A stretch of 64,000 bases of DNA from Kribbella caucasensis. Lineage in GTDB: Bacteria; Actinomycetota; Actinomycetes; Propionibacteriales; Kribbellaceae. The DNA lies in NCBI RefSeq assembly GCF_004361855.1, contig NZ_SNWQ01000003.1, positions 372,001 through 436,000 of the forward strand, given 5' to 3'. The notes below the pieces were generated by a model. The model saw only the letters and a program-made list of their open reading frames with translations, was not told the origin of the DNA and did not search any database. A program made the translations under genes and the position numbers. This document shows positions 51,083-60,508 of this stretch, in pieces (positions within the stretch are counted from its first letter, which is position 1; the number at the start of each line of letters is the position of its first letter).

Positions 51083-53608
51083 ATGGAGGACATCGTGTCG
51101 CTGACGAGCGAGATCTCACCCGCAACTGAAACGCCGCCTCCGAATGAAGGGGTACGCCTCCGAGGGGTCACCAAGTCCTTCCCCGGGGTACGGGCTCTCT
51201 CCACCGTCGACTTCGACTGCAGTCCGGGCGAGGTTCACGCGTTGGTGGGCGAGAACGGATCGGGCAAGTCGACGCTGATCAAGATCGCTTCCGGGGTTCT
51301 GGAGGCCGACGCCGGCACCGTCACGATCAGTGGTCGGCTCCTCGCTGGAGGAGGCGTGAAGCGCGCCAGGCAGTTCGGGTTGGCTACCGCGTACCAGGAC
51401 ACGTCGTTGGTGGCGGATCTCAGCGTCGCCGACAACATCACGTTGTCGCTGAACGCGATCGGCATGAAGAGGCCGAGTGACCTCGACGCCACCTTGGCCC
51501 GTTTCGGGCTTCCGTTCAAGCAGTCGGACGTCGTCTCAAGCCTCGGGCCCGGCGCTCGCCAGTTGCTCGAGGTAGCCCGCTCCATGATCACCAATCCACG
51601 CGTGCTCATGCTCGACGAGCCCACCGCCGCCCTTGACCTGCGCCTCGCGGCGCAACTCGAGGGGCTGGTGAAGGAAGCTCGTGACAGCGGCATGGCGATC
51701 GTCTATGTGAGCCATCGTCTGGCAGAGGTACGGCGGCTGGCGGATCGGCTGACGGTGCTGCGTGATGGCGTGGTTCAGGGCACCTTCGGCTCACAGAGCT
51801 GGGAGGTCGAGGAGATCGTCGAGCTCATGGTCGGGGCACCGACAGACCTCGAGTTCCCGCAGCGGACCTCGCCACCAGGCGACTCCGTCCGGCTGGACGT
51901 ACGTGAGCTGCGTGGCCAGGGCTTCGGTCCGGTTTCCCTCACCGTTCATGCCGGCGAGATCGTGGGGTTGGCCGGCGCCGAGGGCAACGGACAGCGCGCC
52001 CTGCTCCGTGGGATCCTCGGTATCGGCCGCCATGGCGGCGGCGTGAGTGTCGATGGGAAGGCCGTCCGCCACGTGACCCCGGGGAGGGCGCTCGCTGCTG
52101 GGATCGGCTTCCAGAGCGGCGACCGCGCCGCCGAGTCGATCTTCGCTCCGATGTCGGTGATGGACAACGCGACCGCACAGCTGGGATCACAGGCTGGACC
52201 AGCCGGCACCTCGCTCTTGAGCAAGCTCCTTCCGGCCTTCAAGACCGCGACCAAGGACCTGGGCATCGTGTCCGGCTCACCGTTCCAGCCGGTCAGTGCA
52301 CTCTCGGGCGGGAACCAGCAGAAGGCCGTGCTGGCTCGGCCCGCTTTGCGGCAGCCGAAAGTGCTCATCGTCGACGAGCCGACCCAGGGCGTCGATGCAC
52401 GGGCTCGCCTGGACATCTACCGGGTCCTGAGCGATTCGGCCGAGGATGGTCTTGGCGTCTTGGTCAACTCCTCCGACTCTGCTGAGTTGGTCGGCCTGTG
52501 TGACCGCGTCTATGTGATGTCACGCGGAGTCGTGGTCACCGAGCTGACTGGGCCGTCCACCGAGAACGAGGTCGTGAAAAGCTTCGTCAGCGCGACGGAC
52601 GCGACGGAGGCGCAGGAGACCGCGGTCAGTCGCGGTGGGTGGCTGGGTCGGCTCTGGGACCGTGGCACCACCCATTTGCCGATTGCGATCCTCCTGCTGC
52701 TGATCACAGTTGTCGGCCTCTACGCCCACAGCCGCTCGGACGTGTTCTGGACCACCTTCAACCTGTCGAACCTGCTGCTACTGACCCTGCCCCTCGCTTT
52801 CGTTGCGCTGGGACAGCAGTTCAACATGGTCGCGAGGCTCTTTGATCTTTCCATCGGATCGGTGATGAGCCTGACGGTCGTGGTCGTGTCGATGACCCTG
52901 CCGAGCCTGGCGTTCGAGTCGGTGCTGTCCACCGCACTTGCCCTGGTTGGGGTTGTGTTGGCGGTCGGAGGCTTCAACAGCGTTCTCATCGTGGCGCTGA
53001 AGGTTCCTGCCATCGTGGCGACGGTCGCATCGATGGGAATCGTGCAAGGTGTGGCCATTCTGCTGCGCCCAGAACCTGCCGGCGTCATCGCCCCGGAATT
53101 CGTCACTGGAGTGGCGAACGGAATCAGCTACGTCCCCTTCGCTTTCATCGCCCTCGTAGTGCTCACCGTGGCCATGGAGTACTGGCTCTACCGCCGGAGT
53201 CGTGGGCTTGCACTGCGCGCGGTCGGCTACGACGGAGAGGCCGCCCTTCGCGTCGGCGAGCGAGTGACCGTGATCCAGACCGGCGCACTGATGATCTGCA
53301 CATTGGGCGCCGTGATCGGAGGCGTCTTCCTCGCCTCGCAGACCGGCATGGGCTCCAATGCCGTGGGCGCCGGTTACACGCTGCCCTGCTTCGCCGCCGT
53401 GTTCCTGGGCGGCGCCGTACTCACCGGCGGTCGCGGATCGTTCATCGGCGCCCTACTCGGGGCCCTCTTCCTTGCGCTGTTGGACAACGTCACTCCGCTG
53501 CTCAACATCGCGGACGCCTGGCGGCAGATCATGTACGGCGTCATCCTGCTGGTGGCAATCGCGGCGTACGCATCCTTGGCACGCATCCGCGGTGGCGCCG
53601 GCCGGTGA
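51083..53608 (+). CDS. ABC ATPase (RbsA type) fused to an RbsC-type permease
   Basis: 841 aa. First ATPase domain (about 15-240): Walker A GENGSGKST, LGPGARQLLEVARS, Walker B VLMLDEPTAALD. Second (about 260-500): degenerate Walker A GAEGNGQRALLRG, good LSGGNQQKAVLARPAL and LIVDEPTQGVDARARLDI. Then from about 530 a full permease: LPIAILLLLITVVGLYAHS, ALGQQFNMVARLFDLSIGSV, VALKVPAIVATVASMG, GAVLTGGRGSFIGALLGALF. ATG 51083 has GGAAGGG upstream. RbsA and RbsC are usually separate proteins; here one chain holds both, and with the 48559 permease gives a heteromeric pore. The end overlaps the next frame region of SMP-30. Confidence 0.9.
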   Translation: MEDIVSLTSEISPATETPPPNEGVRLRGVTKSFPGVRALSTVDFDCSPGEVHALVGENGSGKSTLIKIASGVLEADAGTVTISGRLLAGGGVKRARQFGLATAYQDTSLVADLSVADNITLSLNAIGMKRPSDLDATLARFGLPFKQSDVVSSLGPGARQLLEVARSMITNPRVLMLDEPTAALDLRLAAQLEGLVKEARDSGMAIVYVSHRLAEVRRLADRLTVLRDGVVQGTFGSQSWEVEEIVELMVGAPTDLEFPQRTSPPGDSVRLDVRELRGQGFGPVSLTVHAGEIVGLAGAEGNGQRALLRGILGIGRHGGGVSVDGKAVRHVTPGRALAAGIGFQSGDRAAESIFAPMSVMDNATAQLGSQAGPAGTSLLSKLLPAFKTATKDLGIVSGSPFQPVSALSGGNQQKAVLARPALRQPKVLIVDEPTQGVDARARLDIYRVLSDSAEDGLGVLVNSSDSAELVGLCDRVYVMSRGVVVTELTGPSTENEVVKSFVSATDATEAQETAVSRGGWLGRLWDRGTTHLPIAILLLLITVVGLYAHSRSDVFWTTFNLSNLLLLTLPLAFVALGQQFNMVARLFDLSIGSVMSLTVVVVSMTLPSLAFESVLSTALALVGVVLAVGGFNSVLIVALKVPAIVATVASMGIVQGVAILLRPEPAGVIAPEFVTGVANGISYVPFAFIALVVLTVAMEYWLYRRSRGLALRAVGYDGEAALRVGERVTVIQTGALMICTLGAVIGGVFLASQTGMGSNAVGAGYTLPCFAAVFLGGAVLTGGRGSFIGALLGALFLALLDNVTPLLNIADAWRQIMYGVILLVAIAAYASLARIRGGAGR

Positions 53609-53643
53609 CACGTTCCGTTGAGAACCCTTGCGAGGAGGCAGTG

Positions 53644-54528
53644 GTGGGTGAAAGACCGACGACTCTGATTGACGGACGGACCTTTGTCGAAGCCCCGAGA
53701 TGGCACGAGAACCGGATCTGGTTCTCCGAGCTGTATACGCACAAGGTGATGTCGGCCAGGGAAGATGGCACGGACCTGAGAGTCGAGGCCACTGTTCCCC
53801 AGCAACCGTCGGGGATTGCCTGGCTCCCGGATGGCCGGCTCCTGGTCGTTTCGATGCGTGACAGGAGATTGATGCGTCGCGAGTACGACGGAACGCTGGT
53901 CGTGCACGCCGACCTCAGTGAGCATGCGACCGGCTTCTGCAACGAAGTCATCGTTGACGATCAGGGCCGCGCCTATGTCGGCAACTTCGGCTTCGACCTG
54001 GTCAAAGGCGGGCCGATGACGCCCGCGTCGATCCATCGGGTCGATCCAGATGGGACGATCACGGAGGTCGCGGACGACATTTGGTTCCCCAACGGCTGCG
54101 TTCTGACCGACGACGGCGTCTTCATCGTCAACGAGACGTTCGGGAACCGGATCTCCGCCTTTGACCTCACCGAGGACGGCTGGCTGGTGAACCGCCGGGT
54201 GTGGGCGGAGTTCGGCCAGCTCCCGGCAGCGACAACCCTGGCCGAAGCCACCCCTGAGCTCGTGCTGTCTCCCGACGGGATGTGCCGAGATGCCGAGGGG
54301 GCGCTCTGGATCGCGGACCTGACCTCGCAAAAGATTCTCAGAATGCGCGAGGGCGGTGAGGTCGTCGACGAGATCGATCCCGGAATGATGCCGTTCTCTG
54401 CCGCACTCGGAGGCTCGGACGGGCACACCATGTTCATCTGCGCTGCCCCCGACTTCGACGAGGAGGATCGGCGGGCAACCACGCTGGCCGCGGTACTCCA
54501 GGTCCGCGTGGACGTCCCTGCCGCGTGA
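53644..54528 (+). CDS. SMP-30/gluconolactonase-family protein
   Basis: 294-aa six-bladed propeller hydrolase: TTLIDGRTFVEAPRWHENRI at the start with the metal Glu (FVEAPRW), LPDGRLLVVSMRD, then FCNEVIVDDQGRAYVGNFGF (Asn/Asp) and SPDGMCRDAEGALWIADLTS. Family members open sugar lactones. GTG 53644 has AGGAGG 5 nt upstream; GTG 53605, overlapping the transporter stop as GTGA, is the alternative. It follows the importer and precedes a hairpin and a GntR site, so it closes the importer operon. Confidence 0.9.
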   Translation: MGERPTTLIDGRTFVEAPRWHENRIWFSELYTHKVMSAREDGTDLRVEATVPQQPSGIAWLPDGRLLVVSMRDRRLMRREYDGTLVVHADLSEHATGFCNEVIVDDQGRAYVGNFGFDLVKGGPMTPASIHRVDPDGTITEVADDIWFPNGCVLTDDGVFIVNETFGNRISAFDLTEDGWLVNRRVWAEFGQLPAATTLAEATPELVLSPDGMCRDAEGALWIADLTSQKILRMREGGEVVDEIDPGMMPFSAALGGSDGHTMFICAAPDFDEEDRRATTLAAVLQVRVDVPAA

Positions 54529-54535
54529 GCAAGAA

Positions 54536-54558
54536 TGCCGCCGCCGTCGCCGGCGGCA
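54536..54558. terminator. hairpin after the lactonase gene
   Basis: TGCCGCCG (54536-54543) pairs with CGGCGGCA (54551-54558), loop 7 nt. It separates the importer operon from the CoA operon. Confidence 0.62.
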
Positions 54559-54584
54559 GGGCCAGGGGAGAAGTCTTGAACCTT

Positions 54585-54601
54585 ACTGTATGACAATGTA
54601 C
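54585..54601. promoter_or_regulatory. FadR-type GntR operator candidate, site 4
   Basis: ACTGTATGACAATGTAC holds TGT-ATG-ACA and shares GACAATGTAC with sites 1 and 2. It is upstream of the MenB/BadI-like CoA operon (start 54729). Confidence 0.7.
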
Positions 54602-54728
54602 TGTCTGTAAAGAATCGACTGGATGATCATGAGCCTGACTGTTCGCAATGCCCGCTCTCTGTGTCGCATGATGAGGGAAACGTTGCGCCGGGCACTGAAT
54701 CCCGGACCCGATGCTGGAGCTGAGAGCA

Positions 54729-55505
54729 ATGACCTACGAAGACATCGAGCTTGCCGTCGAGGACGGGGTAGCCGTGCTGACCATCAATCGGCCGGAGAAC
54801 GCGAACAAGCTTCGTTTCGAAACCGCCCGCGAGCTGCATGATGCCCTCCGCCTCGTCCGGCAACAGGCGGACATCGACGTCGCGATCCTGACCGGCGCGG
54901 GCGACAAGTTCTTCTGCATCGGCGGTGAGCACGAAGAGCTCACCGGCCTCGACTACTCCAGTGTCATGCCGGTGATCGATCTCTACGAGTTCATCGACAC
55001 CATGCCCAAGCCGGTGATTGCCGCGGTCAACGGGTTCGCCGTCGGTGGCGGGAACGTTCTCCAGGTCGTGTGCGACCTCTCGATCGCCGCGTCGACAGCG
55101 GTGTTCCGGCAGGTCGGGCCGATGGTCGGCAGCTTCGATGCCGGGTTCGGAACCTGGTATCTCGAGGAGTCCATCGGACGCCGCCGCGCAAAGGAAATGT
55201 GGTATCTGAACAAGAAATACTCGGCCGCCGAAGCGCTGTCGATGGGCCTGGTGAACGAGGTGGTCGAAGGGCGGCCCGTTCTCGAGCGCGCCGTCGAGGT
55301 CGCCCAGGAGTTGCGCCGGCGCGGGCCGTTCGCGCTCGCGGCTCTCAAGACTGCTTTCTCGAGCCGCCACACCGGCGTTGTCGGTCAAGCCCGACTGGCG
55401 CACGATCTGCTCCTCACCGCCTATCGGGGGACCCAGGAGGCCAGCGAGATGGCGGAGTCCTTCGAGGAGCGGCGCGCTCCCGACCGTGGCAGGTTCAACC
55501 GATGA
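54729..55505 (+). CDS. crotonase-family enzyme, MenB/BadI-like
   Basis: 258 aa. The oxyanion-hole segments are AILTGAGDKFFCIGGEHEEL and NGFAVGGGNVLQVVCDLSIA. What sets it apart from plain hydratases is GPMVGSFDAGFGTWYLEESI followed by GRRRAKEMWYLNKKYSAAEA and LSMGLVNEVV: this block is typical of 1,4-dihydroxynaphthoyl-CoA synthase (MenB) and 2-ketocyclohexanecarboxyl-CoA hydrolase (BadI), which make or break C-C bonds of beta-keto acyl-CoAs. The operon has no other men gene, so a BadI-like retro-Claisen (ring-opening) reaction is more likely. ATG 54729 has GGAG 9 nt upstream. Confidence 0.88.
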   Translation: MTYEDIELAVEDGVAVLTINRPENANKLRFETARELHDALRLVRQQADIDVAILTGAGDKFFCIGGEHEELTGLDYSSVMPVIDLYEFIDTMPKPVIAAVNGFAVGGGNVLQVVCDLSIAASTAVFRQVGPMVGSFDAGFGTWYLEESIGRRRAKEMWYLNKKYSAAEALSMGLVNEVVEGRPVLERAVEVAQELRRRGPFALAALKTAFSSRHTGVVGQARLAHDLLLTAYRGTQEASEMAESFEERRAPDRGRFNR

Positions 55506-56455
55506 GCGCGGACGCGGAGCTCGACAGCTTCATCGTCGTTCTGGACAAGCAGTTGACGGCGGTTCGCCGGGCCGCCCCGGATCCGTCGGCGCTCGACCCG
55601 GAGCTGGTCATCCCGGCCTTGGAGTCGGTTGGTGTCCTCGACCTCGCCCTGGACACGGTCGAGCTGGACAACTCACTCGAATGGCTCTCGTCAGTCATCC
55701 GCACCTGTGCTCGTTTCTCACCATCGATCGCGTTCGCCCTTGCTTCCCGCTTTGCCGGGCAGCGGGCGACGCGAGGGATCGGCGCGCTGTCACCAGCCGC
55801 CGCCGTCGCCGGCGGGGACGGCGGGGCCGCCTGGCGTGCGACCGTTCCGGGCTTGTTCGCGCCCCAGACCGTGGTTTTGCTCAACCGGGCGGAGGTCGCC
55901 GCACGAGTGGTCACCTGGGACGTCGGGGAGATAGGAGCATCCGTGCGACGGACCGGTCTCATTGATGCGGATCTTCGCACAGTCACGGACCCTGCCGCAG
56001 CCGCAACCGAGCCGACCTTGACCGGCGAGCAGGCCCGGATCGCGCTGTTCGAGCTGGATCTGCTCAACGCGTCCGTGGGCTTGGGACTGATCGAGAACGC
56101 CGTCGCGACGTCAGAGGATTACGCGGCCAACCGCCGTCAGTTCGGCCAACCAGTAGCCACCTTCGCAGGTCTTGCGGCCATCCTCGTCGAGATGCGCCTG
56201 CGGTCGTCGATTGTCGCGGGCCTGTTGACCGCCGCGCTCGGCGGCCAGCGCGACGGAGCTGAGCTGGTGGCAGTCACGGGCCGTGCCGGTGTCGAGGTGT
56301 GTCTGGACGCGATTCAGGTGCACGGAGGGTACGGATACATCGACGAGTACCCGGTTGCCGGGATGCTGCGTGATGCGATCAGTCTCCGCGCGCGGGGTGG
56401 CGGACGGAGAGCTGCCGTGGCCGCAGTCGCCGCCGCCCACCTGCCGTCGAGGTGA
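55502..56455 (+). CDS. short acyl-CoA dehydrogenase-like protein
   Basis: 317 aa, about 65 shorter than normal. The C-terminal helical domain is clear: LLNASVGLGLIENAVATSED, YAANRRQFGQPVATFAGLAA and DAIQVHGGYGYIDEYPVAGM. The middle domain lacks the usual TEP.AGSD block and the C-terminal EIYDGTNQ-type segment with the catalytic Glu is absent. It may be a non-catalytic partner in a heteromeric dehydrogenase with 58489-59652 (such pairs are known in steroid degradation). ATG 55502 overlaps the preceding stop. Confidence 0.82.
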   Translation: MSADAELDSFIVVLDKQLTAVRRAAPDPSALDPELVIPALESVGVLDLALDTVELDNSLEWLSSVIRTCARFSPSIAFALASRFAGQRATRGIGALSPAAAVAGGDGGAAWRATVPGLFAPQTVVLLNRAEVAARVVTWDVGEIGASVRRTGLIDADLRTVTDPAAAATEPTLTGEQARIALFELDLLNASVGLGLIENAVATSEDYAANRRQFGQPVATFAGLAAILVEMRLRSSIVAGLLTAALGGQRDGAELVAVTGRAGVEVCLDAIQVHGGYGYIDEYPVAGMLRDAISLRARGGGRRAAVAAVAAAHLPSR

Positions 56456-56519
56456 CCAGGCCGCCGCATCTTGGCCATGTCCTGCGTTACTCCACCAATT
56501 CGACTGTTACCGAGGAGCC

Positions 56520-57722
56520 ATGAGCGAGAACCGGGGCCCGCTGCAGGGTGTCAGGGTGGTCGACGTCTCATCGTCGTACGCCGCACCCACCACGTCGATG
56601 TACCTCGGTGACATGGGTGCCGACGTCATCAAGGTCGAGCCCATCTGGGGCGACGATGCCCGCGGGTGGGGTCCGCCGTTCCTCAACGGCGAGGCGGCCT
56701 GGTTCTTGTCGGTGAACCGGAACAAGAAAAGCCTCTGCCTCGATATCCGTAGCGACAAAGGACGGGAGATCCTGTTCCGTCTGCTGGAGACGGCGGACGT
56801 CTTTATCGAGAACCTCAATCCGGCCAAGCTCGAGAAGCACGGGCTGGGACTGGACGGCCTGCGTGAGCGGTTCTCCCATCTGGTCATCTGCGCAGTCTCG
56901 GGGTTCGGCCTCGACGGCCCTGACGCCTCGCTTCCCGGCTATGACCTAATAGCGCAGGCGCGCTCGGGGTTGATGAGCGTGACCGGCGTCGACGACGTGC
57001 CGCAGCGCGTCAGCACGGCGCTCTCGGACGTGGCCGCAGGCACGGTGGCTGCCTTCGCTGTGGCGTCTGCCCTGGTGCGGCAACGTACGACGGGGCGCGG
57101 GGAGATCGTCGATATCGCACTTCTCGAGGCCGACCTGGCGTTCATGGCCCCCCGCATCGCCGGCTTCTTGGCTGGGGGAGAAGAGCCCCGCCCGTGTGGA
57201 GGGACCGACTCGGTGATCGCGGTCTACCAGTCGTTCCCCACGGCCGACCGTTCGATCGTCATCGCCCTCGGAAACGACCGGCTCTGGCAGCGTGCGTGCC
57301 GGGCGCTCGGCCTCCATGAGCTGGCAGCGGATCAGGATCTGGCCACCAACGCACAGCGGCGCGGTCGGCGATCGGAGGTCGTAGAAGCATTCGCTGGTGC
57401 CCTCGCGGAGATGACTTCCGAGATGGCACTCAAGGCGTTGCAGTTGGCCGGGGTTCCGTGTGCCCCGATCAACTACCTGTCGGAGGTTGTCGCGGACCCA
57501 CAGGTGGTGGCGCGCCAGGCCATTGTTGAGCAGCACCATCCCGTCGCAGGAAGATTCCAGAGCGTCGCTGCCCCGTGGCGGCTCGGGTCCAACGAACCTC
57601 GCGAGCCGCGACTCCCAGCACCACTGTTGGGCCAGCACGGTCGTGAGATCCTCACCGAGGCCGGGTACGACGCGGCGGCGATGCAGGATCTGGTCGAGGC
57701 AGGTGTCGTATGGCTCCCCTGA
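56520..57722 (+). CDS. CaiB/BaiF family III CoA transferase
   Basis: 400 aa. GPLQGVRVVDVSSSYAAPTT, LGDMGADVIKVEPIWGDDAR and FLSVNRNKKSLCLDIRSDKG are family-typical; the catalytic Asp is in PGYDLIAQARSGLMSVTG (about 141). ATG 56520 has GAGGAG 3 nt upstream. It would load CoA on the free acid. It is distinct from the transferase at 6600, whose DYTINAEVG motif differs. Its end overlaps the next gene by 13 nt. Confidence 0.93.
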   Translation: MSENRGPLQGVRVVDVSSSYAAPTTSMYLGDMGADVIKVEPIWGDDARGWGPPFLNGEAAWFLSVNRNKKSLCLDIRSDKGREILFRLLETADVFIENLNPAKLEKHGLGLDGLRERFSHLVICAVSGFGLDGPDASLPGYDLIAQARSGLMSVTGVDDVPQRVSTALSDVAAGTVAAFAVASALVRQRTTGRGEIVDIALLEADLAFMAPRIAGFLAGGEEPRPCGGTDSVIAVYQSFPTADRSIVIALGNDRLWQRACRALGLHELAADQDLATNAQRRGRRSEVVEAFAGALAEMTSEMALKALQLAGVPCAPINYLSEVVADPQVVARQAIVEQHHPVAGRFQSVAAPWRLGSNEPREPRLPAPLLGQHGREILTEAGYDAAAMQDLVEAGVVWLP

Positions 57723-58492
57723 TTGAAGTCAGCGAAGCTGGTCTGGTCCGCACCCTTGTGCTGAATCGACCACAGCAACTCAACGCGTTGAACAGTGCTG
57801 TCCTCGAGCAGCTCATTGAGCAGATCGACTCGGTCGCCCATGCCTCATCAGTGGGGTGCGTGGTGATCAAGGGTGCAGGTGATCGCGCTTTCAGTGCAGG
57901 CGCCGACCTGGACGAGATCCGAGGGCTGAATGCCGAGCAGGCGCATCAGTTCATCCGGCGTGGTCACCGGGCGATGGCGTGTATCGAGCAGTCCCCGGTT
58001 CCCGTCGTGGCGCAAGTGGACGGCTTTGCTCTGGGAGGCGGCTTCGAGCTCATGCTTGCTTGCCATCTGGTGATCGCGTCGGAGCGAAGCCAGTTCGGTC
58101 TGCCCGAATCCCGAATCGGATGTATCCCTGGCTTCGGGGGAACCCAGCGACTCAGTGCTGCCGTCGGCAAGGCGGCCGCTTTTCACCTCATGCTCACCGG
58201 GGAGCGGGTTGATGCTGCCCGCGCATGGCAGATCGGATTGCTCTCTGTGCCGCCCGTTCCTCACACCGATCTTGACGCCGAGGTCGAGCGAACTTCCGCG
58301 TTGATCGCGTCCGGGAGCCGTGCCGGCACCGCCACGCTGCTTGAAGCAGCACGTGCGGGTTTTGCGGCTCCAGCGCTGGAACAGGAGGCAGCCCTCGCCG
58401 CCCTGGCGATCGCGTCCACGGACGGTCAGGAGGGCATCACGGCGTTCGCGGAACGACGCGACCCCGTCTTCAACAAGGAGGACCCGCGATGA
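57710..58492 (+). CDS. enoyl-CoA hydratase/isomerase
   Basis: 260-aa crotonase: VIKGAGDRAFSAGADLDEIR (first oxyanion segment), VDGFALGGGFELMLACHLVI, then FGLPESRIGCIPGFGGTQRL with the catalytic Glu in LPES and G-F-GGTQRL. It hydrates enoyl-CoA produced by the dehydrogenase. Start ATG 57710 overlaps the CoA transferase; its stop overlaps the next start (ATGA). Confidence 0.93.
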   Translation: MAPLIEVSEAGLVRTLVLNRPQQLNALNSAVLEQLIEQIDSVAHASSVGCVVIKGAGDRAFSAGADLDEIRGLNAEQAHQFIRRGHRAMACIEQSPVPVVAQVDGFALGGGFELMLACHLVIASERSQFGLPESRIGCIPGFGGTQRLSAAVGKAAAFHLMLTGERVDAARAWQIGLLSVPPVPHTDLDAEVERTSALIASGSRAGTATLLEAARAGFAAPALEQEAALAALAIASTDGQEGITAFAERRDPVFNKEDPR

Positions 58493-59652
58493 TCCCTCGG
58501 CCACAGGGTGCCGGTGCCGATGAGCGTTCGAACGTACTGGCCAAGGTGCAGAAGGTCGTCGCCGAAGCGGTGGCGCCTGCAGCTGGCGTAACTGATCGGA
58601 ATGGCACCTTCCCGGCCGAACAGATCGCTGCGCTGGCAGAGGCCGGCGTCGGCGGTCTCTTGATGCCGGAAAGGCTGGGTGGGCTGAACACCTCCACGGC
58701 GACGTACGCCGATTCGTTGGCCGCCATCGCCGCTGCGTGCGGCTCGACCTCGACGGTCTACATGACCCAGATGCACTGCGCACACCCGATTCACGTGCAA
58801 GGCCGACCAGACCAGCAAGAAGCCTGGATTCCCCGTCTTTGCTCGGGCGACGCGATCGGCGCCATCGCCCTCACCGAGCCGGAAGCAGGTTCGGACATCG
58901 CATCGATGCGAACAACCGCGCTCCTGGACGGGGATCATTACGTCATCAACGGCGAGAAGACCTTCATCTCCAACGGCGACGTCGCTGACGTGATCGTGTT
59001 GTTCGCCACGGTGGACACCAAACGTGGCAAGGACGGCATCACCGCATTCCTCGTCGACACTGCGGCGGTCGAAGGATTACATGCCGGCGCGCCGATGAAG
59101 AAACTCGGCCAGAAGGGCGCCTCAACGGTTGCGCTCGGCTTCGAGGAGTGCCGCATCCCTGTCTCCGCACGGCTCGGAGACGAGGGACAGGGATACGCGC
59201 TGCTCCTCCGCTCGGTCACCAAGTCGCGGATCAGCGCCGCTGCCCAGGGGATTGGCTTCGCCCAGGGAGCCTTCGACGCCACCGTGCAGTACTGCGCCGA
59301 ACGCGATCTGCTGTCTGCGCGCACGCGCAGCGCACAGGATCTGCAGTTCGCGTTGGCTCGGCTGCGGGCCGAGATCGCCGCGGGACGCGCCATGCTGAAC
59401 GAGGTCTGCGACCTGGTCGATGCGAGCCCTGATGATCCGACCGGCGAGGTCGCGATGGCGAAGCTGCACTGTACTGCGCTGGGCGTCGAGGTCAGCTCGA
59501 CCTGTGTGGAACTGCTCGGCGAAGACGGCGATCAGTGGGACCTGGGAGTCGAGAGACGCCTTCGCGATGCCAAGATCACCGAGATCTACGACGGCACGAA
59601 CCAGGTGCAGAGCATGCTGGTCGCGCGCGCCATCGCGGCCAGGCCTGAGTAG
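58489..59652 (+). CDS. acyl-CoA dehydrogenase
   Basis: 387-aa FAD enzyme. IALTEPEAGSDIASMRTTAL and YVINGEKTFISNGDVADVIV (middle domain), GQGYALLLRSVTKSRISAAA, and the catalytic Glu in ITEIYDGTNQVQSMLVARAI. All residues of an active enzyme are present. It is last in the five-gene operon that starts at 54729 and convergent with GntR paralog 2. Confidence 0.94.
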   Translation: MIPRPQGAGADERSNVLAKVQKVVAEAVAPAAGVTDRNGTFPAEQIAALAEAGVGGLLMPERLGGLNTSTATYADSLAAIAAACGSTSTVYMTQMHCAHPIHVQGRPDQQEAWIPRLCSGDAIGAIALTEPEAGSDIASMRTTALLDGDHYVINGEKTFISNGDVADVIVLFATVDTKRGKDGITAFLVDTAAVEGLHAGAPMKKLGQKGASTVALGFEECRIPVSARLGDEGQGYALLLRSVTKSRISAAAQGIGFAQGAFDATVQYCAERDLLSARTRSAQDLQFALARLRAEIAAGRAMLNEVCDLVDASPDDPTGEVAMAKLHCTALGVEVSSTCVELLGEDGDQWDLGVERRLRDAKITEIYDGTNQVQSMLVARAIAARPE

Positions 59653-59704
59653 GGGTGAACGATATGGCGGCCGGAGGGCAGTTCATGGCCGCAGCGCAGC
59701 ATGC

Positions 59705-60439
59705 TCATTCGGAACGAACGATGCCGAGCGAGTACTGGAGCACGTAGTCCAGATGGGAGGCCATGGCGTCGCGAGCCGTCTCGGCCTCGCCGCTCTCGAT
59801 CGCTCGAAGAATCGCCATATGCTGCTTCACGGTCCGGCGGCCGACCTCCTCAGTGACTTCGAGGTACTGAGCTGGGTGAGTCGAATCATGCACAGCAGCA
59901 ATGAATGCCGCCAGGAGACGGTTCCCCGAGGCGTGCCCGATCGTCGTGTGGAACGCCAGATCGTACGACGGTATTGCTGGGTCGTTGATCGTCGTATCCC
60001 GTTGCTTCTGAACGATCGCCTGCAACGTGTCGAGGTGGGAGTCCTGCCGGTTCTTCGCAGCCCATTCTGCGGCAGGGACCTCCAGCATCCTCCGCACGGA
60101 CGTCAACTCACCGACGTCGAGCGCACCCAGACGCAGAATCGTGTCCATGGACTCCTTGAGCATCTGGCTCAGTGAATCCGGGGTCACGACGTTCACGAAA
60201 CTGCCGCCGGCCACGCCGGGGCTCTTCCGGATGAGCCCTGCGCTCACGAGCGCGCCCAGGGCTTCTCGCACCGTCGGTCGGCTGACACCGAACTGTTGAG
60301 CGAGTTCGGTTTCAGCCGGCAGCTTCTCTCCCTGAGCGAACTGTCCGGTCAGGATCGCCTCACGGATCTGCTGCTCGACTTGGTCCCGGGGTCTGGTGAC
60401 CTGTTGGGGACGGAACTTCTGGGCGACTGGATCAGTCAT
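59705..60439 (-). CDS. FCD-domain GntR-family regulator (paralog 2)
   Basis: 244 aa, close paralog of 9694-10434. Winged helix: VEQQIREAILTGQFAQGEKL, then FGVSRPTVREALGALVSAGL. The FCD domain keeps YDLAFHTTIGHASGNRLLAA with metal-site residues. ATG 60439 has GAGAGG 6 nt upstream. It is transcribed towards the CoA operon end and away from pntA; operator-like sites lie at 60509 and 60606. With nearly the same recognition helix, both paralogs can be expected to bind the same sites. Confidence 0.95.
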   Translation of the reverse strand: MTDPVAQKFRPQQVTRPRDQVEQQIREAILTGQFAQGEKLPAETELAQQFGVSRPTVREALGALVSAGLIRKSPGVAGGSFVNVVTPDSLSQMLKESMDTILRLGALDVGELTSVRRMLEVPAAEWAAKNRQDSHLDTLQAIVQKQRDTTINDPAIPSYDLAFHTTIGHASGNRLLAAFIAAVHDSTHPAQYLEVTEEVGRRTVKQHMAILRAIESGEAETARDAMASHLDYVLQYSLGIVRSE

Positions 60440-60508
60440 GCGGCGCCTCTCGCAATGTCTCGGCCGTGCAAGCCGCATCGGCGGGGCAGTGAGTCTAACG
60501 ATCAAACA

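Noticed and set aside
54729..55505. MenB of menaquinone synthesis
   Set aside because: The protein does resemble MenB, but no other men gene is near and all neighbours are acyl-CoA catabolic genes, so a BadI-like role is preferred.
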